DNA of 64,000 nt, from positions 186,001-250,000 of the forward strand of contig NZ_JAYXHR010000002.1 of assembly GCF_036017065.1 (NCBI RefSeq), given 5' to 3'. Within the stretch, counting starts at the first letter, position 1; the number at the start of each line of letters is the position of its first letter. The notes beneath the pieces were generated by a model. The model was not told where the DNA came from. It made no database searches and was given only the letters and a program-made list of their open reading frames with translations. Below are positions 17,321 to 25,403 of this stretch, piece by piece. The translations under genes and the position numbers were made by a program. The stretch is from Uliginosibacterium sp036017065 (GTDB lineage Bacteria; Pseudomonadota; Gammaproteobacteria; Burkholderiales; Rhodocyclaceae).

Positions 17321-19573
17321 TCACTTCGACGAAGCGGTGGAGTGGTGGTTCAACCAGTCCAGCAGCGCGTCGGTCTCCAGCGGGCGGGCGAAGTGATAGC
17401 CCTGCGCCTCGTGGCATCCCATGCGACGCAGCAGGTCCGCCTGGTCCGCGGTTTCCACGCCCTCCGCGATCACGGCCAGCCCCAGCTTCTGGCCCAGCTG
17501 GATGACGAGTTCCGGAATGCGGCCGGCGCGCTCGTCGCCGACGATATCGGTGACGAAAGCCCGGTCGATCTTGAGGCGGTCCACGCGCAGGCGCTGCAGG
17601 TAGGACAGCGAGGAGAAGCCGGTGCCGAAGTCGTCGATGGCGATCTTGACGCCCAGCACCTTGATGTCGTCCAGCGTGCGGTTGATGAAGTCCGCTTCCT
17701 CCATCGCCATCGACTCGGTGATCTCCAGCTCGATGCGCGCCGGGTCGGCGCCGCTGTCCTTCAGCGCCGCGACGACGGAAGGGATGAATCGTGGATGGCG
17801 GAACTGGCTGACCGAGACGTTGACCGCGACGCGCAGCTTGTCGAAACCGCGTCGCGCGAGGTCCACCTGCTGGAAGCAGGCCAGGCGCAGCACCCACTCG
17901 CCGATGTTGATGATCATGCCCGAGTGCTCGGCGATCGGGATGAAACGGTCCGGCTCGATCATGCGGCCGTCATCGCCGCGCCAGCGCAACAGCGCCTCGA
18001 TGCCGCAGGGCCGCCCACTGGCCAGGTCGATCTGCGGCTGATACATGAGGAACAGCCGCTGTCGCTCCATGGCCTGGCGCAGTGCCTGCAACAGCTTCAC
18101 ACGCTCGCGGATCTCCACCGCCATGTCGCGAGTGAAGAAGCTGTACTCGCCGCGATGACCCATCTTGGCGCGCCGCAAGGCGATGTTGGCATCCTTCAGC
18201 GCGTCGCTGCCGTTGCCCTCGATGTCGGTCAGGTGGGCAATGCCCATGGTCACCGACACCATCAGCTCCTGGCTCTCGATGACGAAGGGTTCGCGGAACA
18301 GGGCCTGCAGGCTGGCCGGCATGAGTTGCTCGGTGCGGCCGAGCAGGGCAAAGGTGTCGCTGGACACGCGCGCCAGCACGCAGTCGCGCCCCAGGGCGAG
18401 CTGCAGGCGGACCGCGACGGCCTGCAGCAGCAGGTCGCCGAAGTAGTGCCCCAGGGCGTCGTTGGTCTCGGCAAAGTTGTCGATGTCCACCAGCACCAGC
18501 GTGTGGCCACCGCGCTCCGGGCCGCTGAGGTGCTCGTCCAGTTTCTGGATCAGGCTGCGCCGGTTGGGCAGCTGGGACAGGGCATCGAAGTACGCGTAGT
18601 TGTGCAGCTGCGAGAACAGCAGGGTGTTGTCCAGCCCGATGGAGACGTTGGAGGAGAACAGTTCCAGCAGGCGGCGCAGGTCGCCTTCCACGATGTCCTG
18701 CGTGTCCAGCCAGCCCGCCATGTTGCGGCCGTCCCGGCTGCGGAAGAACAGCGCCGTGCCGTGCGCCTCGAACAGGTGCCGTTCTTCGCGCAGGCAGCGC
18801 TCCAGCGCATCGCGGGCAACCTCGTCGGAGACCTGGCCCAGCGGTTTGTTGAGAACGGGGGCATAGCGGCCGACCGCGGCGATCACCACCACGTCGTGAT
18901 TGTCGTCGCGCAACTCCGGCGGGCGGCGGACGCAGATGAATCCGTCCGGCCTGCCTCGCACGAAAGCCGCCGCCTGGGTGATGACGCCGTGCGCGAAATT
19001 GTGGATGCCCGACAGCGCGAGCAGCTCGCTGGTGGCGCGCACCACCATGTCCAGGCCGCGGCGGCCGGCGTTGATGGTGCGGATCTGGTCGTAGGAGCGG
19101 ATCGACGCGGTGAGCGTGGTGTAGAGCTTGTTGCGCGTCAGTTCCGACTTGGTTTTGTAGTCGTTGATGTCATAGTCGCGGATGGCTTCCATCTCCGGCG
19201 CATAGCCGGGCTGGCCGGTGCGCAGGATGACGCGCGTCTCCTGCATGCCATAGTGCTCGCGGATCCGGCGTACGAGCTGCAGGCCGGAGTCTTCCTGCTC
19301 CATGACCACGTCAAGCAGCACCACGGCGATGTCGCGGTCACGCTCGAAGATCGCGCAGGCCTCCTGGGCGGAGTTGGCGTGCATGAACTGCAGCGGCCGC
19401 CCGAGCACCTGCGTGCCGCGCAATGCGAAGGTGGTGGTGGTGTGGACGTCGGGATCGTCGTCGACGATCAGTACCCGCCATGCGGCGCGCTGCACCGGTT
19501 CCTCGACCGGTGGTACGTCGCCGTCATCGCTGACGAAAACGAGTTCGTCGTCATGCTGCGGGTTGGACTCCAT
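17321..19573 (-). CDS. Response regulator with DUF3369, degenerate GGDEF and EAL domains
   Basis: 750 residues. The REC domain (LIVDDDPDVH; phosphoacceptor Asp88 in VVLLDVV) is followed by a DUF3369 region (about 170-320). The next domain has the GGDEF fold, but its signature reads VSSDTF, so cyclase activity is not expected. The C-terminal EAL domain looks active: EALLRW near 525, NVSVSQF, ELEITES, DDFGTGFSSLSYL and VIAEGVET. Predicted output is c-di-GMP hydrolysis controlled by phosphorylation, probably from the kinase encoded immediately downstream. It diverges from the copper-protein gene across about 160 bp. Confidence 0.92.
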   Translation of the reverse strand: MESNPQHDDELVFVSDDGDVPPVEEPVQRAAWRVLIVDDDPDVHTTTTFALRGTQVLGRPLQFMHANSAQEACAIFERDRDIAVVLLDVVMEQEDSGLQLVRRIREHYGMQETRVILRTGQPGYAPEMEAIRDYDINDYKTKSELTRNKLYTTLTASIRSYDQIRTINAGRRGLDMVVRATSELLALSGIHNFAHGVITQAAAFVRGRPDGFICVRRPPELRDDNHDVVVIAAVGRYAPVLNKPLGQVSDEVARDALERCLREERHLFEAHGTALFFRSRDGRNMAGWLDTQDIVEGDLRRLLELFSSNVSIGLDNTLLFSQLHNYAYFDALSQLPNRRSLIQKLDEHLSGPERGGHTLVLVDIDNFAETNDALGHYFGDLLLQAVAVRLQLALGRDCVLARVSSDTFALLGRTEQLMPASLQALFREPFVIESQELMVSVTMGIAHLTDIEGNGSDALKDANIALRRAKMGHRGEYSFFTRDMAVEIRERVKLLQALRQAMERQRLFLMYQPQIDLASGRPCGIEALLRWRGDDGRMIEPDRFIPIAEHSGMIINIGEWVLRLACFQQVDLARRGFDKLRVAVNVSVSQFRHPRFIPSVVAALKDSGADPARIELEITESMAMEEADFINRTLDDIKVLGVKIAIDDFGTGFSSLSYLQRLRVDRLKIDRAFVTDIVGDERAGRIPELVIQLGQKLGLAVIAEGVETADQADLLRRMGCHEAQGYHFARPLETDALLDWLNHHSTASSK

Positions 19574-19733
19574 TGGCCTCCTCCAGGCTCAACCGACACG
19601 GTCTTGCCCTGGAGGCAATACGATTCGTCGATCAGGCTCTTATCGTCACATCATGCCATGAACTTGAGTGGGCCCTGCCGCCGTCCAGACGCTGCCGGGA
19701 GCGGTAAAATCACGCTTTTCACGGAGTTTCACG

Positions 19734-20177
19734 ATGCGCGCACGCACCCTTCTGCTGATCGCCGCACTGGGTATACACGGACTGGCGCAGGCAGCCGATC
19801 TGCGCGTCAGCGAGGCCTGGGTGCGCGGCACCGTCACCGGCCAGAAGAACAGCCCCGCCTACATGGTGTTCGAGGCCCCGCGCGCCACCGCCATCGTCGG
19901 CGCCAGCTCGCCGCGCGCGGACAAGGTCGAACTGCATGAGATGCAGCACCCCGAGGGACGCGACCTGATGACGATGAAGCGCGTCGAGCGCATCGAGATC
20001 CCGCCCGGCAAACCCTACAAGCTGATCCCGCTGGGCAGCTACATCATGCTGGTCGGCCTGAAGAAAGGCGTGGACGCCGGCGAGCGCATTCCCATCACCC
20101 TGCAGATCGAACAGGACGGCAAGCGCAGCGAAGTCGTGGTGCAGGCGGAGGGGCGGAGTTTTTACCCGGGGAAGTAA
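19734..20177 (+). CDS. PCu(A)C-family periplasmic copper chaperone, ligand variant
   Basis: 147 residues with a signal peptide (LLLIAALGIHGLAQAA). The family copper motif is H(M)x10Mx21HxM. Here HEM-x10-M is present, and the final element is exactly 21 residues on, but reads YIM in LGSYIMLVGL, so the His ligand is Tyr. The rest of the fold is intact (DLRVSEAWVRGT, GERIPITLQIEQDG). It may bind copper more weakly or do something else. No cytochrome oxidase assembly genes are nearby. A strong terminator follows at 20200. Confidence 0.85.
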   Translation: MRARTLLLIAALGIHGLAQAADLRVSEAWVRGTVTGQKNSPAYMVFEAPRATAIVGASSPRADKVELHEMQHPEGRDLMTMKRVERIEIPPGKPYKLIPLGSYIMLVGLKKGVDAGERIPITLQIEQDGKRSEVVVQAEGRSFYPGK

Positions 20178-20199
20178 GAGCCCAACGCTTGCTCCAAAG

Positions 20200-20239
20200 A
20201 ACAAAGGCTTCGGATCAGATCTCGAAGCCTTTGTTTTTT
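20200..20239 (+). terminator. Rho-independent terminator after the copper chaperone gene
   Basis: A 13-bp stem, AACAAAGGCTTCG paired with CGAAGCCTTTGTT, has a 10-nt loop and is followed by a run of T. It lies 23 bp after the stop. Confidence 0.85.
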
Positions 20240-20256
20240 CCACCTCCCGTCGCGGA

Positions 20257-20363
20257 GTGATCGGTCGCCACAGCCTTTCTGGCTAGGCGCGCCGCCGCAG
20301 ACAGTACACGCCGGTACGGCAAGGCGGTGCAACAACGCCAGAAAGGCTGTGGCGGCCGATCAC
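20257..20363. repeat. 107-bp palindromic element overlapping the purU stop codon
   Basis: Inverted arms of 27 bp (20257-20283 and 20337-20363) match at 26 of 27 positions; the core is CCACAGCCTTTCTGGC. They bound a GC-rich 53-bp centre. The right arm contains the TGA stop of purU. The layout parallels the element at 6135-6257 but without sequence similarity. It may be a non-autonomous mobile repeat or a 3' stabilising structure for purU mRNA. Confidence 0.75.
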
Positions 20364-21220
20364 CTGAAGACGATGGTTTTGTTGCCGTGGACCAGCACCC
20401 GGTCTTCCAGGTGGTAGCGCAGCCCGCGCGCCAGCACCGCCTTCTCGATGTCCTTGCCATACCGCACCATGTCTTCCACGCCGTCGGAGTGATCCACACG
20501 GATCACGTCCTGGTCGATGATCGGCCCCTGGTCGAGTTCCTCGGTGACGTAGTGGCAGGTCGCGCCGATCAGCTTCACGCCACGCGCGAAGGCCTGGTGG
20601 TAGGGCTTGGCCCCGACGAAGCTGGGCAGGAAGCTGTGGTGGATGTTGATGATGCGGCCCGGGTAGGCGGCGCACAGCTCGGGCGACAGGATCTGCATGT
20701 AGCGGGCCAGCACGACGCAGTCGCCGCGCACGTCGTCGACGATGCGACGCACCTCGGCGTATGCCGCCGTCTTGTTTTCCGCCGTCACCGGCACATGGTG
20801 GAAGGGAATGCCGTGCCACTCCACGAAACCGCGGAAGGTGTCATGGTTGGAGATCACACAGGGGATCTCGATGTCCAGCTCCTTCGATTGCCAGCGTGCC
20901 AGCAGATCGTAGAGGCAGTGCTCCTGCTTGGATACCATCAGCACGACGCGCTTCTTCACCGCGCTGTCGGTGATCTTCCATTCCATCCCGAACTCGCGGG
21001 CCAGCGGCGCGAAACGTTCGCGGAACTCGGCGAGCAGGAAAGGCAGCGAATCGGCCTTCACCTCGATGCGCATGAAGTAGCGGCGGCTCTCATGCTCGGC
21101 ATGCAGGTTGGTCTCGAGGATCCAGCCGCCATGTTCGGCGATGAAGTTGGACACGCGCGCCACGATGCCGACGCGGTCGGGACAGGATGCGGTGAGGGTA
21201 TAGAAGCGTTGGGTTTGCAT
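20360..21220 (-). CDS. purU: Formyltetrahydrofolate deformylase
   Basis: 286 residues from ATG 21220. An N-terminal ACT domain (LTASCPDRVGIVARVSNFI) precedes a formyltransferase-fold catalytic part. Catalytic motifs INIHHSFLPSF and GATCHYVTEELDQGPII are intact. It releases formate from 10-formyl-THF, balancing one-carbon pools and feeding PurT. An in-frame GTG at 21256 would add 12 non-family residues. The stop codon lies in the palindrome 20257-20363. Confidence 0.94.
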   Translation of the reverse strand: MQTQRFYTLTASCPDRVGIVARVSNFIAEHGGWILETNLHAEHESRRYFMRIEVKADSLPFLLAEFRERFAPLAREFGMEWKITDSAVKKRVVLMVSKQEHCLYDLLARWQSKELDIEIPCVISNHDTFRGFVEWHGIPFHHVPVTAENKTAAYAEVRRIVDDVRGDCVVLARYMQILSPELCAAYPGRIINIHHSFLPSFVGAKPYHQAFARGVKLIGATCHYVTEELDQGPIIDQDVIRVDHSDGVEDMVRYGKDIEKAVLARGLRYHLEDRVLVHGNKTIVFR

Positions 21221-21265
21221 GGTGGTCTCTGGGGAGCGGCCGTCTTCAGACGTCACGTCCGACCT

Positions 21266-21622
21266 TCATTCGGCCTTCATATAAAACGCGCGCTGAAGCT
21301 CCAGCACCTCGACCGTGATCTGGACATGCAGGCCGGGCTTCGTGCGGCAGACAGACTGCAAAGCACTTGCTACGCCCCGCCCGAGTGCCTGGCGGGTTTC
21401 CGCGCTACGTCCGTCGTGCAGGCGTAACTCGGCATGGATGAATGCCTGGTCCGCGTCGCAGTCACCGACGCGGAAGTGCGTCAGCGCCACCGCGCGACTC
21501 TTGATGTGGCCGGGCTCGAAGACACCGCTGGCGATCAGGCTGGCATTGGCCGCGCGCAGCGCGGCGTCGGGATCGAAGACAGCGCCCAGGTTGCCGGTGT
21601 ACTCGATGACGAGATGCGGCAT
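21266..21622 (-). CDS. 5-carboxymethyl-2-hydroxymuconate delta-isomerase-like protein
   Basis: 118 residues starting MPHLVIEYTGNL. After Met removal Pro1 would be N-terminal, the catalytic base of the tautomerase superfamily. It resembles HpaF, which isomerises a homoprotocatechuate ring-cleavage product. No other hpa genes are in the window, so the true substrate is uncertain. It lies between thrH and purU on the same strand, with about 45 bp to purU. Confidence 0.85.
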   Translation of the reverse strand: MPHLVIEYTGNLGAVFDPDAALRAANASLIASGVFEPGHIKSRAVALTHFRVGDCDADQAFIHAELRLHDGRSAETRQALGRGVASALQSVCRTKPGLHVQITVEVLELQRAFYMKAE

Positions 21623-21634
21623 GGGCGCGGCCTG

Positions 21635-22243
21635 TCAGATGCGCGCCGAGGCGCGGTCGATCTCCGCGCGCAGGTCGGGGTAGCTGCGCACCACCGGGTA
21701 CTGCGGGAACTCACGCACCACGTTCTCCGGCGGATGCATCAGGATGCCCGCGTGCGCGGCGCCCAGCATGGTGGTGTCGTTGTAGGAGTCGCCCGCGGCG
21801 ATGACCTTGAAGTTGAGGCCGCGGAAGGCTTCCACCGCCTTCTGCTTCTGGTTCGGCTGACGCAGGTGATAGTTCACCAGGATGCCGTTCGCATCCGCCT
21901 CCAGCTTGTGGCAGAACAGCGTAGGCTGGCCCAGCTGCACCATCAGCGGCTTGGCGAACTCGTAGAAGGTGTCCGACAGGATGACGACCTGGTAGTCACG
22001 GCGCAGGTCGTCGAGGAATTCCTTGCAGCCGGGCATCGGCCCCATCTCGGCGATCACCGCCTGGATGTCCGGCAGGCCGAGCTTGCGGTCCGCCAGGATG
22101 CCCAGGCGGTACTTCATGAGCTTGTCGTAGTCCGGCTCGTCGCGGGTGGTGCGACGCAGTTCCGGAATACCGGTGCGGTCCGCGAACTCGATCCAGATTT
22201 CCGGAACGAGCACGCCTTCCATGTCGAGGCAAACGATGTGCAC
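21635..22243 (-). CDS. thrH: Phosphoserine phosphatase / homoserine phosphotransferase (ThrH)
   Basis: 202 residues, HAD superfamily. Motif I is LDMEGVLVPEIW, motif II VVILSDTFYEF and motif III AAGDSYNDTTML. The DMEG variant and the length match ThrH of Pseudomonas rather than SerB. It dephosphorylates phosphoserine and can transfer the phosphate to homoserine. The HpaF-like gene follows 12 bp downstream. Confidence 0.92.
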   Translation of the reverse strand: MHIVCLDMEGVLVPEIWIEFADRTGIPELRRTTRDEPDYDKLMKYRLGILADRKLGLPDIQAVIAEMGPMPGCKEFLDDLRRDYQVVILSDTFYEFAKPLMVQLGQPTLFCHKLEADANGILVNYHLRQPNQKQKAVEAFRGLNFKVIAAGDSYNDTTMLGAAHAGILMHPPENVVREFPQYPVVRSYPDLRAEIDRASARI

Positions 22244-22333
22244 AACCAGACCCTTGCACGTTGAAAAGGATGCCGGATTCTACACGCGGCAAGGGTCACA
22301 CCGCCCTGCGCAGCAGCAGTGAAGCGGCGGCAG

Positions 22334-22795
22334 TCAGGGCGCGGGGCAGGAACACTGGCCCCAGGCGTCCAGCTGCTCGCGGCGCTTGCCGTCCCACAGC
22401 ACCACCAGGCGGCCCTTGTAGGACGTCCCCGCGCAGCGCTTGGCCTTGGGCGAACAGCTGCTGGTCACCGTGCCCAGCCATTGCACGTTGGTGTCACCGT
22501 TGGCCACCTGCAGCGTGAAGCGGTCGCTGATGCGCGGCACTTCCCGCTGCTCGGGGATGTACTTCTCGCCGTACAGGTTGAGCTTCTGCACGCCCTTGGC
22601 GGTGCGCAGCACGGCCTCCCGCTTGCCTTCCTGGCTCCAGAACACCAGGGTGGGCTTGCCCGGCGCGTCCGACCCGAAACGGCAGCCGCAGGCGCCGGAA
22701 ACGTCGCCTTCCTGCAAGGGAACCATCTGGGCGGCGGCGGGAAGGGCAAGGAAGGCAAGCAGCGCGGCGGCGCCAGGGAAGGACGGAAGCTTCAT
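22334..22795 (-). CDS. Secreted hypothetical protein
   Basis: 153 residues with a clear signal peptide (AAALLAFLALPAAAQ, cleavage near residue 22). The mature part has cysteines in SGACGCRF, SSCSPKAKRCAG and GQCSCPAP, suggesting periplasmic disulphides. It also contains VVLWDGKRREQLDAWG. No family was recognised. The start at 22795 gives the signal peptide; longer in-frame versions add a non-family arginine-rich stretch. It diverges from the small oxidoreductase-like gene across about 100 bp. Confidence 0.7.
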   Translation of the reverse strand: MKLPSFPGAAALLAFLALPAAAQMVPLQEGDVSGACGCRFGSDAPGKPTLVFWSQEGKREAVLRTAKGVQKLNLYGEKYIPEQREVPRISDRFTLQVANGDTNVQWLGTVTSSCSPKAKRCAGTSYKGRLVVLWDGKRREQLDAWGQCSCPAP

Positions 22796-22896
22796 GAGAT
22801 CGACATGCAGGACGGTGACGAAGGGGAATCGGCATTCTGGCGCGATTCTGCAGGGCAGCAAGCTGTCCGCTGAGGCAGGCGCAGTAAAATCAGCGC

Positions 22897-23088
22897 ATGC
22901 AGCAAGACCAGCAACCACCCGCCCCCGCCTCACCGGCGGATGACCCGCGGCCACAGCCACCCCGCGAACCCGACGTCTTCGATTGCTGCGGCAATGAATG
23001 CGGCGACGCCTGCGTGTGGACCATCCACCAGCGCCTGAAGAAGGAGTACGAAGAAGCGCTGGATGCCTGGCTGCTACGCCAGCTCTAG
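22897..23088 (+). CDS. Oxidoreductase-like domain small protein
   Basis: 63 residues. A proline-rich N-terminus precedes DCCGNECGDACVW and YEEALDAW, the signature of the short oxidoreductase-like family (PF09791). The cysteines may bind a metal or undergo redox chemistry; function is not established. The stop is 3 bp from the convergent murB stop. Confidence 0.8.
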   Translation: MQQDQQPPAPASPADDPRPQPPREPDVFDCCGNECGDACVWTIHQRLKKEYEEALDAWLLRQL

Positions 23089-23091
23089 GCG

Positions 23092-24102
23092 CTACAGGAA
23101 TACCGGCTCCGGCTCCAGCCGTACGCCGAAGCGCTGCGCCACGTCAGCCTGCACCGCATCCGCCAGTGCACGCACGTCCTGCGAAGTGGCACCGCCATGG
23201 TTCACCAGCACCAGCGCCTGCCGTTCGTACATGCCCACCGGGCCCAGGCGGCGGCCTTTCCAGCCGGCCTGTTCGATCAGCCAGCCGGCCGCCAGCTTCA
23301 CCGTGCCGTCCGCCTGCGGATAGGCCGGCAGCCCGGGGTGGGCAGAGGCCAGCGCAGCATGCTGCGTGGCACTCACCACCGGATTCTTGAAGAAGCTGCC
23401 GGCATTGCCGATGCGTGACGGATCCGGCAGCTTGTGCTGGCGGATGGCGACGACCGCATCGGAAACCTGCAGCGGTGTCGGCTCGGCGATGCCTTCCAGC
23501 TCGCGGGCGACGTCGGCATAGCCTTTCACCGCCTGCCAGCGACGCGGCAAGGCAAAGGTCACGGAGACGATCACCCAGCGCACACCGTCCGCGTGCTTGA
23601 ACACACTGTCGCGATAGCCGAAGCGGCACTCGGCGGCCGTGAACGTGCGCGTCTCCCCACCGTCCAGGTGCACGGCTTCCAGGCTGTGAAAACGGCTCGC
23701 CAGCTCCAGCCCGTAGGCCCCGATGTTCTGGATCGGCGCGGCCCCCACCGTGCCCGGAATCAGGGACAGGTTTTCCAGCCCCGGCAGGCCCTGTTCCAGC
23801 GTCCAGCGCACGAAGTCGTGCCAGACCTCGCCAGCGCCGGCGCGCACCAGCCAGTGATCGGCCGTTTGACCGACGCGCTCGCGGCCGTGGATCGCCATCT
23901 GCAGCACCCGCGCGTGCACTTCCTGCGGCGCCACGATGTTGCTGCCGCCGCCCAGCACGACCACCGGTCCGTCCATAAAGGCCCGGCCGAGCGCCAGCGC
24001 TTCCAGTTGCGCCACGCTGTCGATGCGCAGCAGGGACTGTGCGTGGCTGCGCAGCCCGAGGGTGTTCAAGGGGGTGAGGTCGGCGGGAGCGAACAGGTTC
24101 AT
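23092..24102 (-). CDS. murB: UDP-N-acetylenolpyruvoylglucosamine reductase
   Basis: 336 residues, FAD-dependent. The FAD-binding region reads VVLGGGSNIV; IPGTVGAAPIQNIGAYG and IGNAGSFFKNPVVS hold conserved active-site elements, including the Ser proton donor in NAGSFFKNP. It reduces the enolpyruvyl group to make UDP-MurNAc for peptidoglycan. ATG 24102 begins MNLFAPADL; upstream residues are not family-like. It lies 31 bp after the MFS gene. Confidence 0.95.
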   Translation of the reverse strand: MNLFAPADLTPLNTLGLRSHAQSLLRIDSVAQLEALALGRAFMDGPVVVLGGGSNIVAPQEVHARVLQMAIHGRERVGQTADHWLVRAGAGEVWHDFVRWTLEQGLPGLENLSLIPGTVGAAPIQNIGAYGLELASRFHSLEAVHLDGGETRTFTAAECRFGYRDSVFKHADGVRWVIVSVTFALPRRWQAVKGYADVARELEGIAEPTPLQVSDAVVAIRQHKLPDPSRIGNAGSFFKNPVVSATQHAALASAHPGLPAYPQADGTVKLAAGWLIEQAGWKGRRLGPVGMYERQALVLVNHGGATSQDVRALADAVQADVAQRFGVRLEPEPVFL

Positions 24103-24133
24103 GCGAAGCGGCTTGAGTGGATGATGCCGCACG

Positions 24134-25309
24134 CTATGGCGCCGGCGGGTGCTCCCCGCGGCGCGCCAGTTGCGCGGCCCCCAGCATGGTAATGGCAACC
24201 GCGCCGAATCCCACCCAGGCACCGGCGACGGCCATCACCGTGCCGAAAACGGTCGGAGAAGTCAGCCCGGTGAAATGGTTGATGGTCGCGCGCAGGCCGA
24301 TGGCCTCGCCCGCCCGGCCAGGCGGGGCCGACTGGTGCAGCAGCGACAGCACGCTGGGTTGCGCACCACCGGTACAGAAGCCGAGCACGAAGGCCAGCGT
24401 CATCATCAGCGGCGGCCACACCGACGCCGGCATCAAGGCGAAGGCCCCCGCATTGACGAGCAATGCCGTGATGACCAGCCGCCACTCGCCCACATGCCGG
24501 GTCAGCCACGGGAACACCAGGCGCACGGCAAATGCGCCGACAGCGAAGGCGGACATGATCAGCCCGATCTGCGTCGCGCTGTAGCCGCGCTGGTGGCCGA
24601 TCGCCGGCACCAGGAACTGGAAGGCGTCCCAGCCCACCGCCAGCAAGGCGCTGACCATCAGCACCCGCTGCATGTCCTGCTCCTCGCGCAGCAACAACCA
24701 GATGCTGCGCGGCTGGCCGGGGTCCGCTCCCAGCGTCTCGCCCGGCAGCGACAGCGGCACGAAGCGCCCTGCCACCAGGCCGCTGCCGACAATGGCCGCC
24801 AGCACCGCGAAGGTGACGCGGAAGCCACCGTTGTCGATCAGTGCGCCCGCCAGCGCCGGTCCGAAGATGGCCGACACCGAATTGCCCAGCATCACCCACG
24901 CGAACATGCTGGTGCGCAGGGCACGATCGCCGCCCGACGCCTGGCCGACCAGCACGAAGGCCGCCAGCATGAAAGCATTGAAGCCCAGCCCGCTGGCCAA
25001 CGCGGTGACCACCACCGCGCCCGCCCCCGGCCACAACACCGGCACCAGCAGGCCGAACAGCAGCACCGCCTGCGCACCGCGCATCACGGGCGTGACGCCG
25101 ACACGGTCCACCAGGCGGCCGATGCGCAGGGAAATGAGGACGGGAAGCAGGCTGTAGAGGCCGAACAGGACGCCGGCCCACGCTTCGGAATACCCGGCCC
25201 GCAGCACGTACAGGCCTGCCGTGACGCGGCCACCTGACATGGTGACGTGGCACAACAGGGAAATGGCCATCAGCGCGTACAGCTGGGGCGGGAAGCGGCG
25301 AAAACTCAC
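24134..25309 (-). CDS. Major facilitator superfamily transporter
   Basis: 391 residues with about 12 hydrophobic segments. The loop 2-3 motif is RIGRLVDRVGVTPVMRG. The substrate is not predictable. A GTG at 25309 gives an N-terminus (SFRRFPPQLYALMAISLL) that supplies the first helix; a later ATG would delete it. It diverges from earP across about 95 bp and precedes murB. Confidence 0.85.
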   Translation of the reverse strand: MSFRRFPPQLYALMAISLLCHVTMSGGRVTAGLYVLRAGYSEAWAGVLFGLYSLLPVLISLRIGRLVDRVGVTPVMRGAQAVLLFGLLVPVLWPGAGAVVVTALASGLGFNAFMLAAFVLVGQASGGDRALRTSMFAWVMLGNSVSAIFGPALAGALIDNGGFRVTFAVLAAIVGSGLVAGRFVPLSLPGETLGADPGQPRSIWLLLREEQDMQRVLMVSALLAVGWDAFQFLVPAIGHQRGYSATQIGLIMSAFAVGAFAVRLVFPWLTRHVGEWRLVITALLVNAGAFALMPASVWPPLMMTLAFVLGFCTGGAQPSVLSLLHQSAPPGRAGEAIGLRATINHFTGLTSPTVFGTVMAVAGAWVGFGAVAITMLGAAQLARRGEHPPAP

Positions 25310-25403
25310 GCCGTGATTATAGCGCCGCCCCAAGTTGTCAGACAAATTGACGGCACATGCAACGCGTACGCAAACCGCGGGCGCTGAGACACAATCCCCT
25401 TCC

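Noticed and set aside
17243..19939. Plus-strand frame of 898 codons opposite the REC-EAL gene
   Set aside because: The EAL, REC and DUF3369 motifs on the minus strand are unmistakable; this frame is only their complement.
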